From positions 161,042,032-161,106,031 of the forward strand of contig CM073591.1 of assembly GCA_037074705.1 (NCBI GenBank): a DNA stretch of 64,000 bases, read 5' to 3'. Source of the DNA: Zhengitettix transpicula. Lineage: Eukaryota > Arthropoda > Insecta > Orthoptera > Tetrigidae. Position numbers and translations under genes: made by a program. Below, piece by piece: positions 37,070 to 48,679 of this stretch (positions within the stretch are counted from its first letter, which is position 1; each line of letters begins with the position of its first letter). The notes below the pieces were generated by a model, which did not search any database, had not been told where the DNA came from, and worked only from the letters and a program-made list of their open reading frames with translations.

Positions 37070-37800
37070 CAACACAAATATTAGTATTACTTTTACAACT
37101 TTCAAACACACAAAATTGTATGAAAGTGAATGAATTAGACATTACAAACGGAAGGTACTAAAAAAGTTCATCAAATGGATGTTATACGGAAGATATATTC
37201 TATTAAGAGTATAATAGAGAAAAATCATGTGTCGAATACCAGTGAAATATAAGACAATACATAAAACGAGACGAAGGAAAATAAAATCATCAAAAATAAC
37301 TTTAAACAAGAAATGGAATTTCATGTGGATGACAAAAACTGAGGGGCTAAGAAACTGGGTTGGACGGTGGTGGAGATTTTCAAACATTCTAAACGACCGA
37401 TAATTGCGTCGAATAAATATTTTTCGGGATCAATGAGATTGATAGTTTTTCCCCTGATGTTGAATCTGTCTAATTTCAATCCCTTCAGGTATTGGAGGGG
37501 AGCACCTTTACTGGTGGGAAATATAACGTGAAAATAACCGACTTGGTGTCGAATCCGGAAGTCGCTGGGTTTAATAATGATATTTTAGATGCCAGTAACT
37601 TGCAGTTATGCCACTAGGAGTGGAGATGGAAAGGGAAAACGATGTTCCGCGTACAATCTTAAAACGTTCTGCGAATTCTACCATATTATACTGATAATAC
37701 TTACTTTACGAAAAAACATTGGATCGGTAAAACACCCTTATCACCTATAGAAGTGTCGTTGGAAGGGGTGACATTTTAAAGACATTCTAAATTACATGGA
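37070..37800. other. No gene seen
   Basis: Two short minus-strand frames (about 80 codons each) near 36888-37387 have no recognisable motif. The 37440-37620 part is GC-moderate and resembles worn dispersed repeats. Confidence 0.4.
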
Positions 37801-38231
37801 GTATTTTTTTACACTTTTAGACCAGCGAGAGTATTTTACTCTGTCAGTATACGCAGTCTGTTTTTAACTGTTTAACGTAAACGAACTATTTTTATTTCAT
37901 AAATGGGTATTTTTTATTCTCTTAGTATACCGGAAATGTTTTTAATTCTCTTACAAAACCGAAATTAATTTTTATTCATTTTTTAATCTCTTAATGTATG
38001 GCAAATAATTTTGATTCTTTTAAGGTAACGGGTGTATTTTTATACTCTCAATGGTACCGAGAGTACTTTTTTAAAACTCTTGTGTTACATGAAAATAATT
38101 CCAGTCGCTTATAATTATTTCCCTTCAGGTAGTACATGTATTTTTGACTATATTAGGGTACTAAGTGTATTTTTTCCAGAGTATTTTTGATATTATTTGG
38201 TATTGGGAGTATTTATGCTTCTCTAAAGGGA
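37801..38231. repeat. Decayed minisatellite, about 15 units of roughly 30 bp
   Basis: Most units begin GTATTTTT and carry a middle like ATTCTCTTA or ACTATATTA and an end like GGGTACTAAGT or GGTACCGAGAG. Clear unit starts occur at 37801, 37831, 38032 and 38149 and in between. Most unit lengths are 26-31 bases, a few longer. Units differ at many positions, so the array is old. Confidence 0.65.
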
Positions 38232-38631
38232 CTAGGGCGTTATGATGAAATAAGCAGGTAGGTTAAATAAATTCTTGACTAATAGATTATTGTGGAATGA
38301 ATACGGACTTAAATAAATAAACACTTGGGTACCGCCAGGCACACAGCCTAATAAATGATATTGAGGGTTTATATGCTTGTGTTCATGTGATTTCTATATA
38401 AATTTATTACATAAAGAATTTAAAAAATACATAAAAAAATTGATTGGGCGCCAGCAGATATAGTCTGCAAAAAAATTAACAATAATTAGCACCGGCTTGG
38501 TTATGAAATCCTCCTTCTCTACAAGGTAATGTGGGCGGTTTGATTTCTATTCACAAACAGAGATTAGTTCCGCACTGTGTAAAAAAGTCTTTAACTTCTG
38601 AAGGCACTTTACAGTAATGGTGATCCTTACT
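38232..38631. other. AT-rich spacer
   Basis: Nothing recognised. Confidence 0.5.
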
Positions 38632-38990
38632 TTAACTTGTGGAGTCAGCCGACTTGCAGCAAATCACTGGTCTTGTAGCAGTCCACGATCTCCTTCTTCG
38701 GCCTCCCGCGATGGACGTCCACATTTCTAAACTTTTGTTCCTTACAGCTCGCCAAATTTTCCACTCTCTCGCCTCTCTCGCTCCACTTTCAGTCCTCTCT
38801 CTGTCTGTCTGTCTCTCTGCTTTCACCCGGGTTCGGAGTATATATTCTTACTCCGCCCCCCCCCCCAAACGATGCAAAAAAAAGGGACGCGTAGCCTCGG
38901 CTTCTTGGGGCCTCTCGGGCATACGTGCACGTTTAATTAATTCCTTCTCAGGCCCGCGGACAAAGGGCGGCCACTTACCGATGTTATATT
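38632..38990 (-). other. GC-rich patch with unidentified frame and low-complexity tract
   Basis: A 64-codon minus-strand frame (38632-38826) reads REWKIWRAVRNKSLEMWTSI followed by a basic GGRRRRSW run. I do not recognise it; it may be the tail of a retroelement ORF. Part of it lies over a CT-rich tract (38765-38820). A C13 run follows at 38855-38867. A minus-strand CATCG/GTAAGTGG near 38981 resembles a splice donor. Confidence 0.3.
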
Positions 38991-39342
38991 TGTATATATA
39001 TCACCACCACGGCTTATTCATTAATATTTCTCTGAACACAACGTAACTATGACAAGATTATCCGGTGTCAGGCTACACTGGAGATGTTTGAGCAGCTCGT
39101 CTCTTGTTTAGGCGAATCGGAAAAATACAAAGAACTTGTGTTCCGCATCTCCAATAACTAGTTAGCAAGTTGGACATGCCGCTCCGGCGTCGAGCCTGAA
39201 ACGGTGTTTGTAGGCGCAAAGGTAGAGCTTTGGAGCCACTACGTTTTGAATTGTTCTTCTCTCCGGAAACAAAGTCTTTGCTCCGTTCTCGGCTCAATGC
39301 TCTCGTTGAAATGTTCTTATAGGAATTACTTTAATTTTTCTT

Positions 39343-40490
39343 TCATATATAAGTACATATAAAAATTTGTTTATTTACAACTAACATATTTATTAAAAAC
39401 AAAATTAGCAACCCAACTAAAAGTTTACAACTAAATAATTTAAATTTAAAATAATTTTCAAAATAATACTGCATATTATTTGTTGACTTTAATGAATAAC
39501 CAGACAGAAAATCACTCTTCAATGACTGCCTATCACTTAAAATTATTATTCCGGAAAATAGACTCTTGACATTTGCTTGAGAAATTGGTATAATTGAAGC
39601 GACTCTGCATAATTTTCTGAAGCGCACCGGATAATGGCCAATGTCTTCGAATACATTCATCCTTAATATCCCCACATTCTGTATTTCATTGCAGACTACC
39701 TCAATATGTTTGTGTATTTACTTGTGATCATTATTATGTATAGTGGAAATTCCACGAGTGTTTTCTCTTTTTCTATGAAAGACCGTCCCTCGCTTTTAAT
39801 TTTTCTGCCGCAGTTAATAAGATTTCTTATCTATAATCAACAATGAAATGTGCGTTTTGAAAAAGCTTTTAAGTCCGATTTTGCATGTAGACAATCCCTA
39901 AGACAACATATCATCCAAATTCTTCCTTACATGTTTCTACTCTACACTATTCTTTCATTAACATCCCCAGAGCAGCTTGAAGGGCAATTGTCAAAATACT
40001 TGTTTATTTTTAATAGTTTTGATATATTTCACTTCAACCCATTCTTCTTTGTTTTCGTCCAAGCAAAAGTAGAAGATAAAGCATACAGCACCCCATCTCG
40101 TTACTTCATAATTTTACCACAAACTGAGTAATTTCCCTAATATTTTTATTATTCGATCATTATTTAATCCCTCTCAAAAGACCAAACTGAAGAGCGTGAG
40201 TCCCGCACCTCATTTGTTAAATTTCTGTATTATCATTAATCAATGCTGGCAATATTTGGGAAGGATCTTTTAACCCACTGTTGCGACATGTTTACATTTA
40301 TTTCTTAGATATATTCAGTTTTTTTATCATCTTTATCGTGGGAAATATTTTTCTATCACCAAGTTTATTTATATCACCTGTCATGTTCGCTGCATTATCT
40401 ATACAAATGATTTCCACTTGTTTTTCAGCAATATCAACTTTGAACCACGCAACGTTTCTGGGATTCTTTGGGCCTTTCGTCAGGTTCTAA
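39343..40490 (-). pseudogene. hAT-like transposase relic
   Basis: On the minus strand, from high to low coordinates: the segment at 40490-40290 contains VEIICIDNAANMTG, like the (T/V)DNA.NM block of hAT RNase-H-fold cores. A worn middle section lies at 40130-39840. The 110-codon frame at 39675-39343 contains YPVRFRKLCRVASIIPIS then a NVKSLFSG stretch, like the hAT C-terminal dimerisation motif (LA..IL.IP.S.A..ER.FS). Order and strand agree, which supports one element with its C-terminus at the low end. Key Glu-Arg of the ERxFS motif is replaced. No terminal repeats were found. Confidence 0.5.
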
Positions 40491-40499
40491 GAAAAGCCT

Positions 40500-40620
40500 A
40501 GAGAAACACAACTGCGCTTGTCAGTTGTCAAAACGTTGTGTGATATTTATATTACCCTTTTTGTCTGAATTGGCTATCTTTCATTATTCATTATTTTCAA
40601 TCAGACGTAAATTTTTTAAT
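40500..40620 (+). repeat. Worn copy of a dispersed repeat also at 42.4 and 59.2 kb
   Basis: AACGTTGTGTGATATTTATA then a pyrimidine-rich part matches AACGTTGCGTTGTATTTATA at 59211. The related 3' piece TTTTATTAATTTTCA with TATATTTTTCATTTT occurs at 42.5 and 59.3 kb. Confidence 0.4.
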
Positions 40621-41834
40621 TTTAATATCAACTTTGTTTAAATTTCGTTAATTTGAATTTTCACAATTAAGTGAATTATTCCGTATCCAATATTTTTATT
40701 TCAGTTTTATCGTTTTTTCATCCCAAAATTGTACTTTGATGGCAAAAAATTGTATTTCTACGGGTTGCAGAATCTAACATTAAACAGCGTATTTTCTATT
40801 TTATAGTCTGTCTTATATTTATGCGAACAAACTCCTATATGCTTATTACTAAACGACATACAGCATCCTGTCTTGTCGATACGCCAAGCTTCTGAACCAT
40901 TTCGCCAGCAGTCCTTTATTATTTAATGTGAACATAGTGAGTGGAGTCTGTGGGGAGCCGAGCTCCAGTAAAGTCTTCGTGGAAACATAGCAGTGAAAGA
41001 CGAAAAGTATCAAATCCAGAAAGTGTCTGGATACATGTAATACAACAGCTAAAACAGTCAGAACATTTTTTTACAAGTTGAAGTCTGTGAGATGACTACG
41101 TAATATTCAACACTAAATATTTAGAGTGTTAGGTCTAAATTACTATATTCTCAATTCAGACCATTTCTTCAATTTTGGAAGCCCAGGTAACTGCATCCAG
41201 CAGTTAACAATATTCGGAACGAGCTAGGATTTCTTAAATAGACAGTGAACCAGCTGTTGCAAACCATTTCGTCAAACTGAAAGTGTGTAAACTGTCTATA
41301 AAGTGCAATAAGTGTGTGTGTACGAACGAGACAATTTCCTTGAGTACCAGAGACATTAAGGTAAAATTCCACTAAATTACTATCTGTAAACTCGTAAGTA
41401 AAGATATTGTCGTCAGATTTCGAATTTTGTTCATAATTTAAAGTTAATATTTTATGTTTTGCATTGTAAAAATCTATTGATGAATTAAGTCCATGATAGC
41501 TTGATAAAATTTAATTGTTAAAAAGTATTTCTTTATTAAAGGCCCAGTAAACGACCCTGAGAAATAGTCATTTTTATGGTAAAAGATTAATTGATAATGT
41601 AAATTGAAATTTAGTTCCTTAATAACTTTTGCGTAAATTATAATTGCTAAATCAATTAAAACATACAATTAACATTTACTAATTGCAAACATTCTTCATT
41701 GGTCGTAAAATACCACAAATTGTTGCTCTAACGTGGGCCTTATTTTCTTTCATTTTAATAATAAAATCATTATATATTGGCGTCATCAACGTGAGGCTTT
41801 GCTTTTAATTTAATTTTTTTTCATTAGTGATTAT

Positions 41835-41835
<1 letters not shown>
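40621..41835. other. AT-rich stretch, no gene seen
   Basis: Nothing recognised. Confidence 0.5.

Positions 41836-41880
<45 letters not shown>
41836..41880. repeat. (AT)n microsatellite
   Basis: About 22 uninterrupted AT dinucleotides. Confidence 0.95.
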
Positions 41881-41882
<2 letters not shown>

Positions 41883-42370
41883 GAGCAGTGGAGGTTCCAC
41901 TTGCTCCATGTTCCTGCTCCAACTCCACTCCAAAGTACGTGCCTGAATTTCCTATGTGTGTTAGTTCTGCACACAGGAAATTTGGTCAAATTCCTCCACG
42001 CATTTAAATCTTTCCACCAAATCCTGGTGGACGGGAATATTCATTTTAAAAATTGCAAAATCTTCCCAAATTTGCGACGAAATTTTTTTTGCAGTGTCAG
42101 TGAGATAGATACTGTTTTTCCCTATGTATATGCATTAAACCCCTTCTTACATTGGAGGGGTGCATCCTTAAGGGATTTGAGTCGCGTTACATAAAAATAA
42201 AACAAAATAATAATGTCTTGCGTAAACTGACTACAAATAAAAACTTTCTCAGGACCAAACTAAATACGAATAAAATTTAGAAATTTACTCGTTTTGAATA
42301 ACTATTATGAGCATTTTGTTTTTGGAAAATTTGGTGTAAAGATTTCGATTACGTAAGTGAAGTGACGTGG
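41881..42370. repeat. Possible dispersed repeat fragment
   Basis: The segment is GC-moderate with AAATTTGGTCAAATTCCTCCA-type wording and ACCCCTT...GGAGGGGTGCA, a style common to insect dispersed repeats. No ORF is credible, and the class is unknown. Confidence 0.3.
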
Positions 42371-42540
42371 TTGTAAGCGTTCTTATGTCATCATATAATT
42401 TATTTCTTATATTTTTTAAAAATGCTGTTTTTGAAATATAAATATTTAATTTGTTAGTATAAAAGTTATTTCATTTGTCGGTATTTTGCTATTTTTATTT
42501 TTATTAATTTTCAAAACAGAAGTATATTTTTCATTTTTTT
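42370..42540 (+). repeat. Dispersed repeat fragment shared with 59.2 kb
   Basis: The stretch TATTTTGCTATTTTTATTTT, TATTAATTTTCA and GTATATTTTTCATTTT recurs at 59250-59310 in the same order and orientation. Confidence 0.45.
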
Positions 42541-42581
42541 TATATAAAAGTTACCAATGTTGCAGCAAAATCATTATCATT

Positions 42582-42835
42582 ATTGCATAAATTCCAATCA
42601 AATGTCAAGACCTTACATTTCACCTTTCCGCAATGGGCATATCTTTTATATACAGTAGAGGAACTCCAAAAATTGGGACCTCTCCGGACCAAGTAAAAAT
42701 TAATAAAAATTGCATAAATTCCAATCAAATGTCAAGACCTTACATTTCACCTTTCCGCAATGGGCATATCTTTTATATACAGTAGAGGAACTCCAAAAAT
42801 TGGGACCTCTCCGGACCAAGTAAAAATAAATAAAC
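42582..42835. repeat. Tandem duplication of a 127-bp unit
   Basis: ATTGCATAAATTCCAATCAA starts at 42582 and again at 42709. The two units appear identical except at their last ten bases. Each contains TATACAGTAGAGGAACTCC, whose CAGTAGAGG start recalls pogo-type ends. The near-identity implies a recent duplication. Confidence 0.9.
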
Positions 42836-42851
42836 ACATCCGATTCCATTA

Positions 42852-43974
42852 CAGTAAAACAGGGGTGGGAAACATTATTTTGTAGGGGGCCGTATAGAAA
42901 AATGTATGGTAGGCCACTGGTCCAAAAAAACACAATTGATAGTAATAGTATTTATTTAACAAAGAAATCAAAGATTTATATTTATATTTATTGTTCATTC
43001 CATTAGTTCTCGGTCGACAAAATAGGATACAGGAAAATAATAAATTATTACAAATACAAAGTTTAAAAAACAAACATTGTATTTTAGAAAAAAAAATTAA
43101 GTAATTTAAAACTACTTTAAAGACGGTAATTAGTAATTAAAGAAATGATAAGTATAATAATTAATCTTCAATTTTCATTTGATGGAGTCTCCAGCAGAAA
43201 ATATGTAATCGATTCCCGTCGAACATGAAAAAGAAAATAAGTCAGCAGTTAAATTCTAGAATATTAAAATCATAAAAGAATAGCATAACTTAATAGGATA
43301 CCAGAAAACTATTTTATTAAAGAGAATCAAATCTGTCCTTACTTTCTACGAGCTATTTCAGAAAGTAATATGCTCCATTAATTAACAGAGATTTTTATTT
43401 CGTCCGGAAGACTATTGTATAGTTTTATCCCGGAATAACGAATATTTGATTCAAAAAGGCTTAGGCGATGTTTTTGTATGCGGAGTTGATAGCGATTTCT
43501 AGTGTTGTGTAAATGATTTGCTCCGTTTAGACCCTCTTTTTAAGTTTAATAATTCAAACGCGTAATGTGAACACATGACAGAATACTGTTTGTATTGCAT
43601 ATAATAAAATAATCGTTTTACAACTTTATTCAAAATAAATACAATCCCAAGTTTCTCATTAGTTATTTTTTTATTATTATTTGCTTTCGTTAAATTCATT
43701 TTTGAAAAAACTTGCTCACAGCAATAAATACTGTCAAAGAGAGACATAATTTTACACATACAATTATTTGGATATTTTATCTTTGGAAACGTGTCTCACG
43801 TAAAAATCTTGCAGAGATGCCTCACGAAACTGTCTCGAAGTGCAAGCAAATCTATTATTTTGGTCAACTGCACGAATAATATGAAACAGGAAATTTAGTG
43901 GCGGTCCTCACAATCCTGTACACGAGGGCCGGATGTGGCCCACAGGCTGGGGGCTGCCCACCGTTGTAGTTAAA
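42852..43974. mobile_element. Non-autonomous hAT element with 8-bp target duplication
   Basis: The left end CAGGGGTGGGAAAC begins at 42860; the right end reversed reads CAACGGTGGGCAGCC and finishes at 43966. Flanking octamers CAGTAAAA (42852-42859) and TAGTTAAA (43967-43974) agree at 6 of 8 bases, fitting the 8-bp duplication of hAT elements. Subterminal GGGGGCCG and GGGCCGGATGTGGCC blocks are also typical. At 1.1 kb it is far shorter than an autonomous hAT and keeps only the end of the transposase gene on the minus strand. Confidence 0.75.
43499..43759 (-). pseudogene. hAT transposase C-terminal fragment
   Basis: An 86-codon minus-strand frame contains MSLFDSIYCCEQVFSKMN followed by a K-rich turn and ITNEKLG. 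This matches the hAT dimerisation domain of the kind (M)SLFGSTY.CE..FS.MN..K...R..LT..HL. The rest of the transposase (DNA-binding finger and catalytic core) is absent from this element, so it is a remnant retained next to the end required for mobility. Confidence 0.7.
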
Positions 43975-45223
43975 CATCGTTATAACGGACAGTTGGCGTT
44001 GGTGATTGCGATTATTGAAATTGGCAGTGGTTTTTTCCCCTTATCAAAGAGTATTCGCATCAATGATGCGCATTGGCGAGGACGCGCCCATCAACAATGG
44101 TCGTAGTTTAGAGATGGAATAATAAAGCTGCAAAACAATTTAATTTGTTTACTGGAAGTGAATGAAAGTGATTAGTTGATTCAATCTGTTTAAATTGTAA
44201 ATTAAACAAACCTTAATTGTATTCTCCAGATATGGACAAACAAAAGAATTAATTAATTAATGTAAGCTTTTCCGGTGTAAATTATTAATAATTGAAATTG
44301 AGAATCTATTAACTTTCAATACATTTTTATATATTTTATTATATAGATAGGGAGGTGAATACCATTATAAACTGGAAATCTGTTTATGACCTTATAAATC
44401 CAATTCAAAGTGAGATTAAATGCAAAGTGAAAACTACACACAGAATTTGTATCATTATTAAAATGGGACAGATAGCAGTACTTTAAGAAATTAAGTGATA
44501 CATTAATATTTGTACTTAACAAATGCAGTGTCTGACTACCTCAAATGTCTGTCTCAGTATATGGTGTCTCTGTGGAGTTTCTCAGTAAAAATTAATGAAT
44601 CATGCATAAGAAAATTGTATTTATTAATCACAATCTTCAGTAGTTCACAAAAGTTACGCATCTATATTAATATAGGGTAATATAATAGGAATTTTACTTA
44701 AGTTTTCAATTTCTAAATTAGCAACTACCGTTTAAATGTAATATTAATGAAATTTGATATTTAAAAATTATTTAAAGAAAATATGAATAATTAATCTTGC
44801 TTAGTAATGAATAAGGGTAATAATAAATTAAATTAACAATATGATATGTATATAAATTGGAAGGATATGTTTGGATTCAATAAAAATGTACATTTGTTTA
44901 CTTATATTTAATGAAGAAATAAAATGATTTAGAACAGAATATGTACAAATATTTATAAATCTTATAGAAATATAATATGTGTAATTACTGTTGCTTAGTA
45001 ATAATTAAGGACAATAATGAGTAATTAAATAAATAAAAGAATAATTTTTTAAATGTTGTAACACAGAATTGCAGGATTATGCAATTTAAAATGTATTTAA
45101 TAAATAAGAATCCAAGGTGCAGTTATCTGTAAACTAATAATATGAAATTGAAATAAATATCCTTATTTTTATTTGAATTGTTAATTCGAAAGATTTTATA
45201 AATTCAGATAAATAACGACGTAC
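43975..45223. other. AT-rich stretch, no supported exon
   Basis: I looked here for the next minus-strand exon after 45224 and found none with good splice sites and frame. Confidence 0.4.
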
Positions 45224-45328
45224 CTTAAGAGTTTTTCCTTGTACAGCTATCTTTAGTTTACGGATATCTACGGCTTTGTTGCAACTGTAAACAACGTTGG
45301 AAGCAATTCCCAGAATTGGCAGTGAAAC
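45224..45328 (-). CDS. Candidate internal exon of an unidentified host gene
   Basis: On the minus strand, 105 bases lie between an acceptor (TTTATTCTTCAAAAAG) and a good donor (CTTAAG, then GTACGTCG). In frame 0 they are open for exactly 35 codons with balanced composition: the start reads VSLPILGIASNVVYSCN and the end LKIAVQGKTLK. The other two frames contain stops. I do not recognise the protein. The flanks are AT-rich, as introns are here. The next exon downstream was not found. It could also be a piece of an old processed insertion, but the paired splice signals argue for a real exon. Confidence 0.45.
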
Positions 45329-45402
45329 CTTTTTGAAGAATAAAGCAAATAAATTAATAAATTACATTATTTTAAAATAAAGAAGTATGATTTCTGACTC
45401 AC

Positions 45403-45466
45403 CGTATCTACGTCGTCGTGGTTAGAAGGCAATAATGAACGAACAATGGCTGCAACTCAATGGAAC
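45403..45466 (-). other. Candidate upstream (possibly untranslated) exon
   Basis: A 64-base minus-strand segment sits between a very good acceptor (TGTATTTTGTTTCAG) and a good donor (GATACG, then GTGAGTCAG), 75 bases upstream of the previous exon. All three frames hold a stop, so if it is spliced it would be untranslated sequence. The intron between would be only 74 bases, which is within the insect range. Confidence 0.35.
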
Positions 45467-47310
45467 CTGAAACAAAATACAAAAAAATACACCAACCTCC
45501 ACCAAAATATCGGCAACCTGCAGCAAAAAAAACAACAACTTTAAAATAATTAATAGAAGATGAAAGAATTATTAGAAGAATTGAAATGGTGAACTATTTC
45601 ACAACAATTCTTCAAACGGCCTTCAACTTTAATATGTTTCGCTATTCGATCAATCCAGATGCGCTTGCTAAGTTAGCCTCTAGTCAACCGACTGGCGGTT
45701 TTCCGTTATTCCCCTCAATCTTCAAACCAGGGTGACAAATTGACCAATCATGAGTCGTGTTTCTGTAAAATTCGTCACGTCACGGAATTAAAAGGTGAAA
45801 CAAAAGAAAACGGAAAAAACGTAGCATGGTTTTAAATGAAACGAAAATAGCGCCACAAATTTTCGCTTCAAGTATGAATAATAGTATTGTATTTACCATC
45901 ACTGTCTGCTCCAGGACGCACTGCAAGATATAATTGGCCAAAAGTCGAATTTTGTTATATATCAGGAATTTAAAAGATAAATCTAACGAAAACGAAACTT
46001 GAGCACCCACCCCAACTTTAAAGGTGCTTTCCTTCCAAACCCGAAAAGAGTTGAAATTATAGAGGGAGAAGACTTGGGAAATTTTTTGAATCTCATTGAT
46101 CACTAAATATATTTAGATAACATCGGTAGAAATACTATAAATTTCATGGACTCCGAAAAATATTTAATCTACGCAAATATCGGTCGATTTACATGTTAGA
46201 AAAATTCTACATATGCGCCCCATACAGTGTGCAACTTTTTACGGTCAAGAATAATCTTGCTACTTTTAATGTGTAAAACATACTCCGGTACATTTAAGCA
46301 ACCAAAACCTTTATGTATGTAACTATATATACTGCAGAAAATAATAAATGCAATATGTTCCCGTAACCTTTACACATTTACATTCAAAGTGAAATTATAT
46401 ATACGAACATATCAATATATTTAATGAATCTCGCTAGAAATAATTCGACAGTTTTTCTGATTAGTAGTTTTATTCTTATTAGTAACTCAGAAATTTGACA
46501 CTGAAAACGTTCTTCCCAAAAATGGAATATAAATTAAATTACTTATTATCACTCACAAATTTGTTTTCATGAGACGAAATTCAGTGATCCTAACCCTAAA
46601 TTTATGTTTCACGTCACATATTACACACCACATATTATACACATTTATTTTTTATAATTTTCAATTTTGAGAATACGTTGCGTAAAGTACATTAATTGCA
46701 TTTATTTCCATGTAAATGTTCCCTGTTCGATACTGCATTAATTTAATGGCTATAAGATACATAGAATTTTTTTGCATAACAGCAACAAACATACCATCGT
46801 TATTCTTTACAAATATAATTCTCCGTGAATATTACAACATATAATTGTTAGTAAGTGTTCAGGCGGTACTTCTTGAGTATTGCAGGATAAAATTTTCCAT
46901 CACTATTCGGACATTACGAACGATTGAAGTGATCAAATTGATAGCTACAATCCAAATGTAAAGAAATGGTGCCTATATTGCATTCACTTAATAAACCATG
47001 AAAATTAACAAACATTTTCCGAATTTCATATTGTTTTCTATTATAATTCGATGGAACATTGCTGGATATATTTATACTTTTTAATCAATGAAAATATTTC
47101 TGCTTTTTACATTACAAAAAACAGGAAAATAACGCGCTATATAAATTCCCCCTTTTAGTGTCAGATTGTCGTCGAGTGCAACTAACGACGAATCAATCTG
47201 TCACTAAAAATAAATGAATTCGCGGCGATTTTCATAACTGCTTAGCCAAGTATATACAAATCAAGTTTTAAATTCTATCATAATATACACATATATATAT
47301 ATACCCAAAT
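45467..47310. other. No supported gene
   Basis: A 107-codon minus-strand frame (45780-46103) lies over a GC-moderate dispersed-repeat-like segment (CACCCACCCCAACTTTAAAGG). I judge it noncoding. The rest is AT-rich. Confidence 0.4.
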
Positions 47311-47500
47311 AGGGCTTTTCAGAGTTTATCACAAAATATACTACTATATACACAAATTATTACTAATGGTCTCTTCGGAGTCTATCAGAAAATACACTAC
47401 TGTACACACACATAGACACTATACACATAAACGGATGTAAATGGCCTGAAGGGCTTTACGGAGGATATCAGAAAATACACTCCTACTAAAACAGCATCGT
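47311..47500. repeat. Three-copy degenerate tandem repeat
   Basis: GGCTTTTCAGAGTTTATCAC, GTCTCTTCGGAGTCTATCAG and GGCTTTACGGAGGATATCAG each run into AAAATAxACTxCT, at about 47311, 47370 and 47450. Spacing is 58-80 bases because the intervening AC-rich part varies. Confidence 0.55.
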
Positions 47501-47647
47501 TTTGTATTGGTATGTCCTCCGCGACGTGATGCAAATCGACTGGACGGGTACGACCAAACCAACGGTGTTTCATCCGTATCCTGTAGACGCATCGGGTTGA
47601 CACTTAGGTGGGCGTGGAAACTGTCAGTTCCCAGCATAAGCGTTTAG

Positions 47648-47971
47648 CTGCAGCAGTTGGCGGAACTCGATGATGTTCGTACACGTGGCAAGGCTACCAC
47701 AGGTTAAGGTGTCACTCGGCATCGGGATGACTCGGTGTGGCCTCAAGTGGACGGGGCGAGGTTGTCAGCATCTGACATTGATCTGTCAGACAGTTGCGCG
47801 TCGACTTTGGCTGCATCAGTTGACAGCACACTGCAGCTTCCAACGGATTCACGTTCAGCTACCTATGACAACCAGACTACAAGTTCTTGCCGTTGCTGTG
47901 CATGCTTTCCACCCCAATCCTGGCAAAACCAATGGACCAGTACCCCCACTATGACCCAGCCATTAACCTAG
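47648..47971 (+). pseudogene. GC-rich open frame, possible decayed host exon
   Basis: One plus-strand frame runs from just after TAG (47645) to TAG (47969) with a single internal TAA (47705). It reads LQQLAELDDVRTRGKATTG before the stop and later ARLSASDIDLSDSCASTL, a Ser/Asp-rich run. Composition is unlike the AT-rich surroundings. I recognise no family. The LTR element inserted 20 bases beyond its end. A second plus-strand frame is also open for 94 codons, so the coding claim is weak. Confidence 0.28.
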
Positions 47972-47990
47972 ATGAATATTTTCAGAATAC

Positions 47991-48679
47991 TGTAATATAA
48001 TAGTCTACACGTGCCCTCTTATCATAACGTCTCTTCAGCATAGCGGACCTAAGAGGGCGCAGACATAAGTCTTCACCCCTTACGCCTAGGCAGCTGTGAT
48101 GACGCTGCGTCTAGACGGACGTCAGCATTTTAAGTACTTTATGCAGACATGTACACGTCAGCGGAAATCTCCACCCTGTAAGAGTTTTTCTCATTGGAGA
48201 CTTAAATCATCAGGGAGGGGGAGAGGAGTCTTCGAATAGTTCAGAGCTCTTGGGGAAAGTCAGTCGGGATCCAACCTCCAGACGGGTCGGTGGCTCCTGG
48301 TGCTATCCGCCAGTTTGTCTTACTTTATTTTATGTCTAACTATTAAATCTCTTTATTCTTCTTCAACTCTTATTTGACTGAAGTGCAGCGAAACACCAAC
48401 CACTACGCCTAGGTTCAATTAGTTGAACCCGAACCCTCACGTTACCGACTTTCCTATTTCCTGTTCTTAATTCTTCCTTTATCCTCTAGATCGGTAGCCA
48501 GGTGAGCTAACGGAGGTATAGCTCGGTTGGTGAACGATCTATCTGGACTTCCCATTTCCAACTGCTGGAATGTGACATGTTCGCAGAGGTGAAGTGTTAC
48601 ATGATGGCAAGCGGGATGTTACATGGTGCCCGCGGTTGGAAGTATGTTACATGGTGCCAGCGGTTGGATGTATGTTAAA
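47991..48679 (+). repeat. 5' LTR (689 bp)
   Basis: The LTR starts TGTAATATAATAG. A likely polyadenylation signal ATTAAA is at 48344-48349. The last 100 bases contain a 28-bp unit twice (TGGTGCCxGCGGTTGGAxG then TATGTTAxA); the 3' LTR has it once, which accounts for the 28-bp length difference. The motif TAGCTCGGTTGG near 48520 resembles a Pol III A box, without a B box. Confidence 0.88.

Noticed and set aside
45780..46103. 107-codon minus-strand frame rich in Phe and Leu
   Set aside because: It lies over dispersed-repeat-like sequence, with no motif and no splice sites.
48500..48560. tRNA gene in the LTR (TAGCTCGGTTGG)
   Set aside because: There is an A-box-like string only; no B box or cloverleaf follows.
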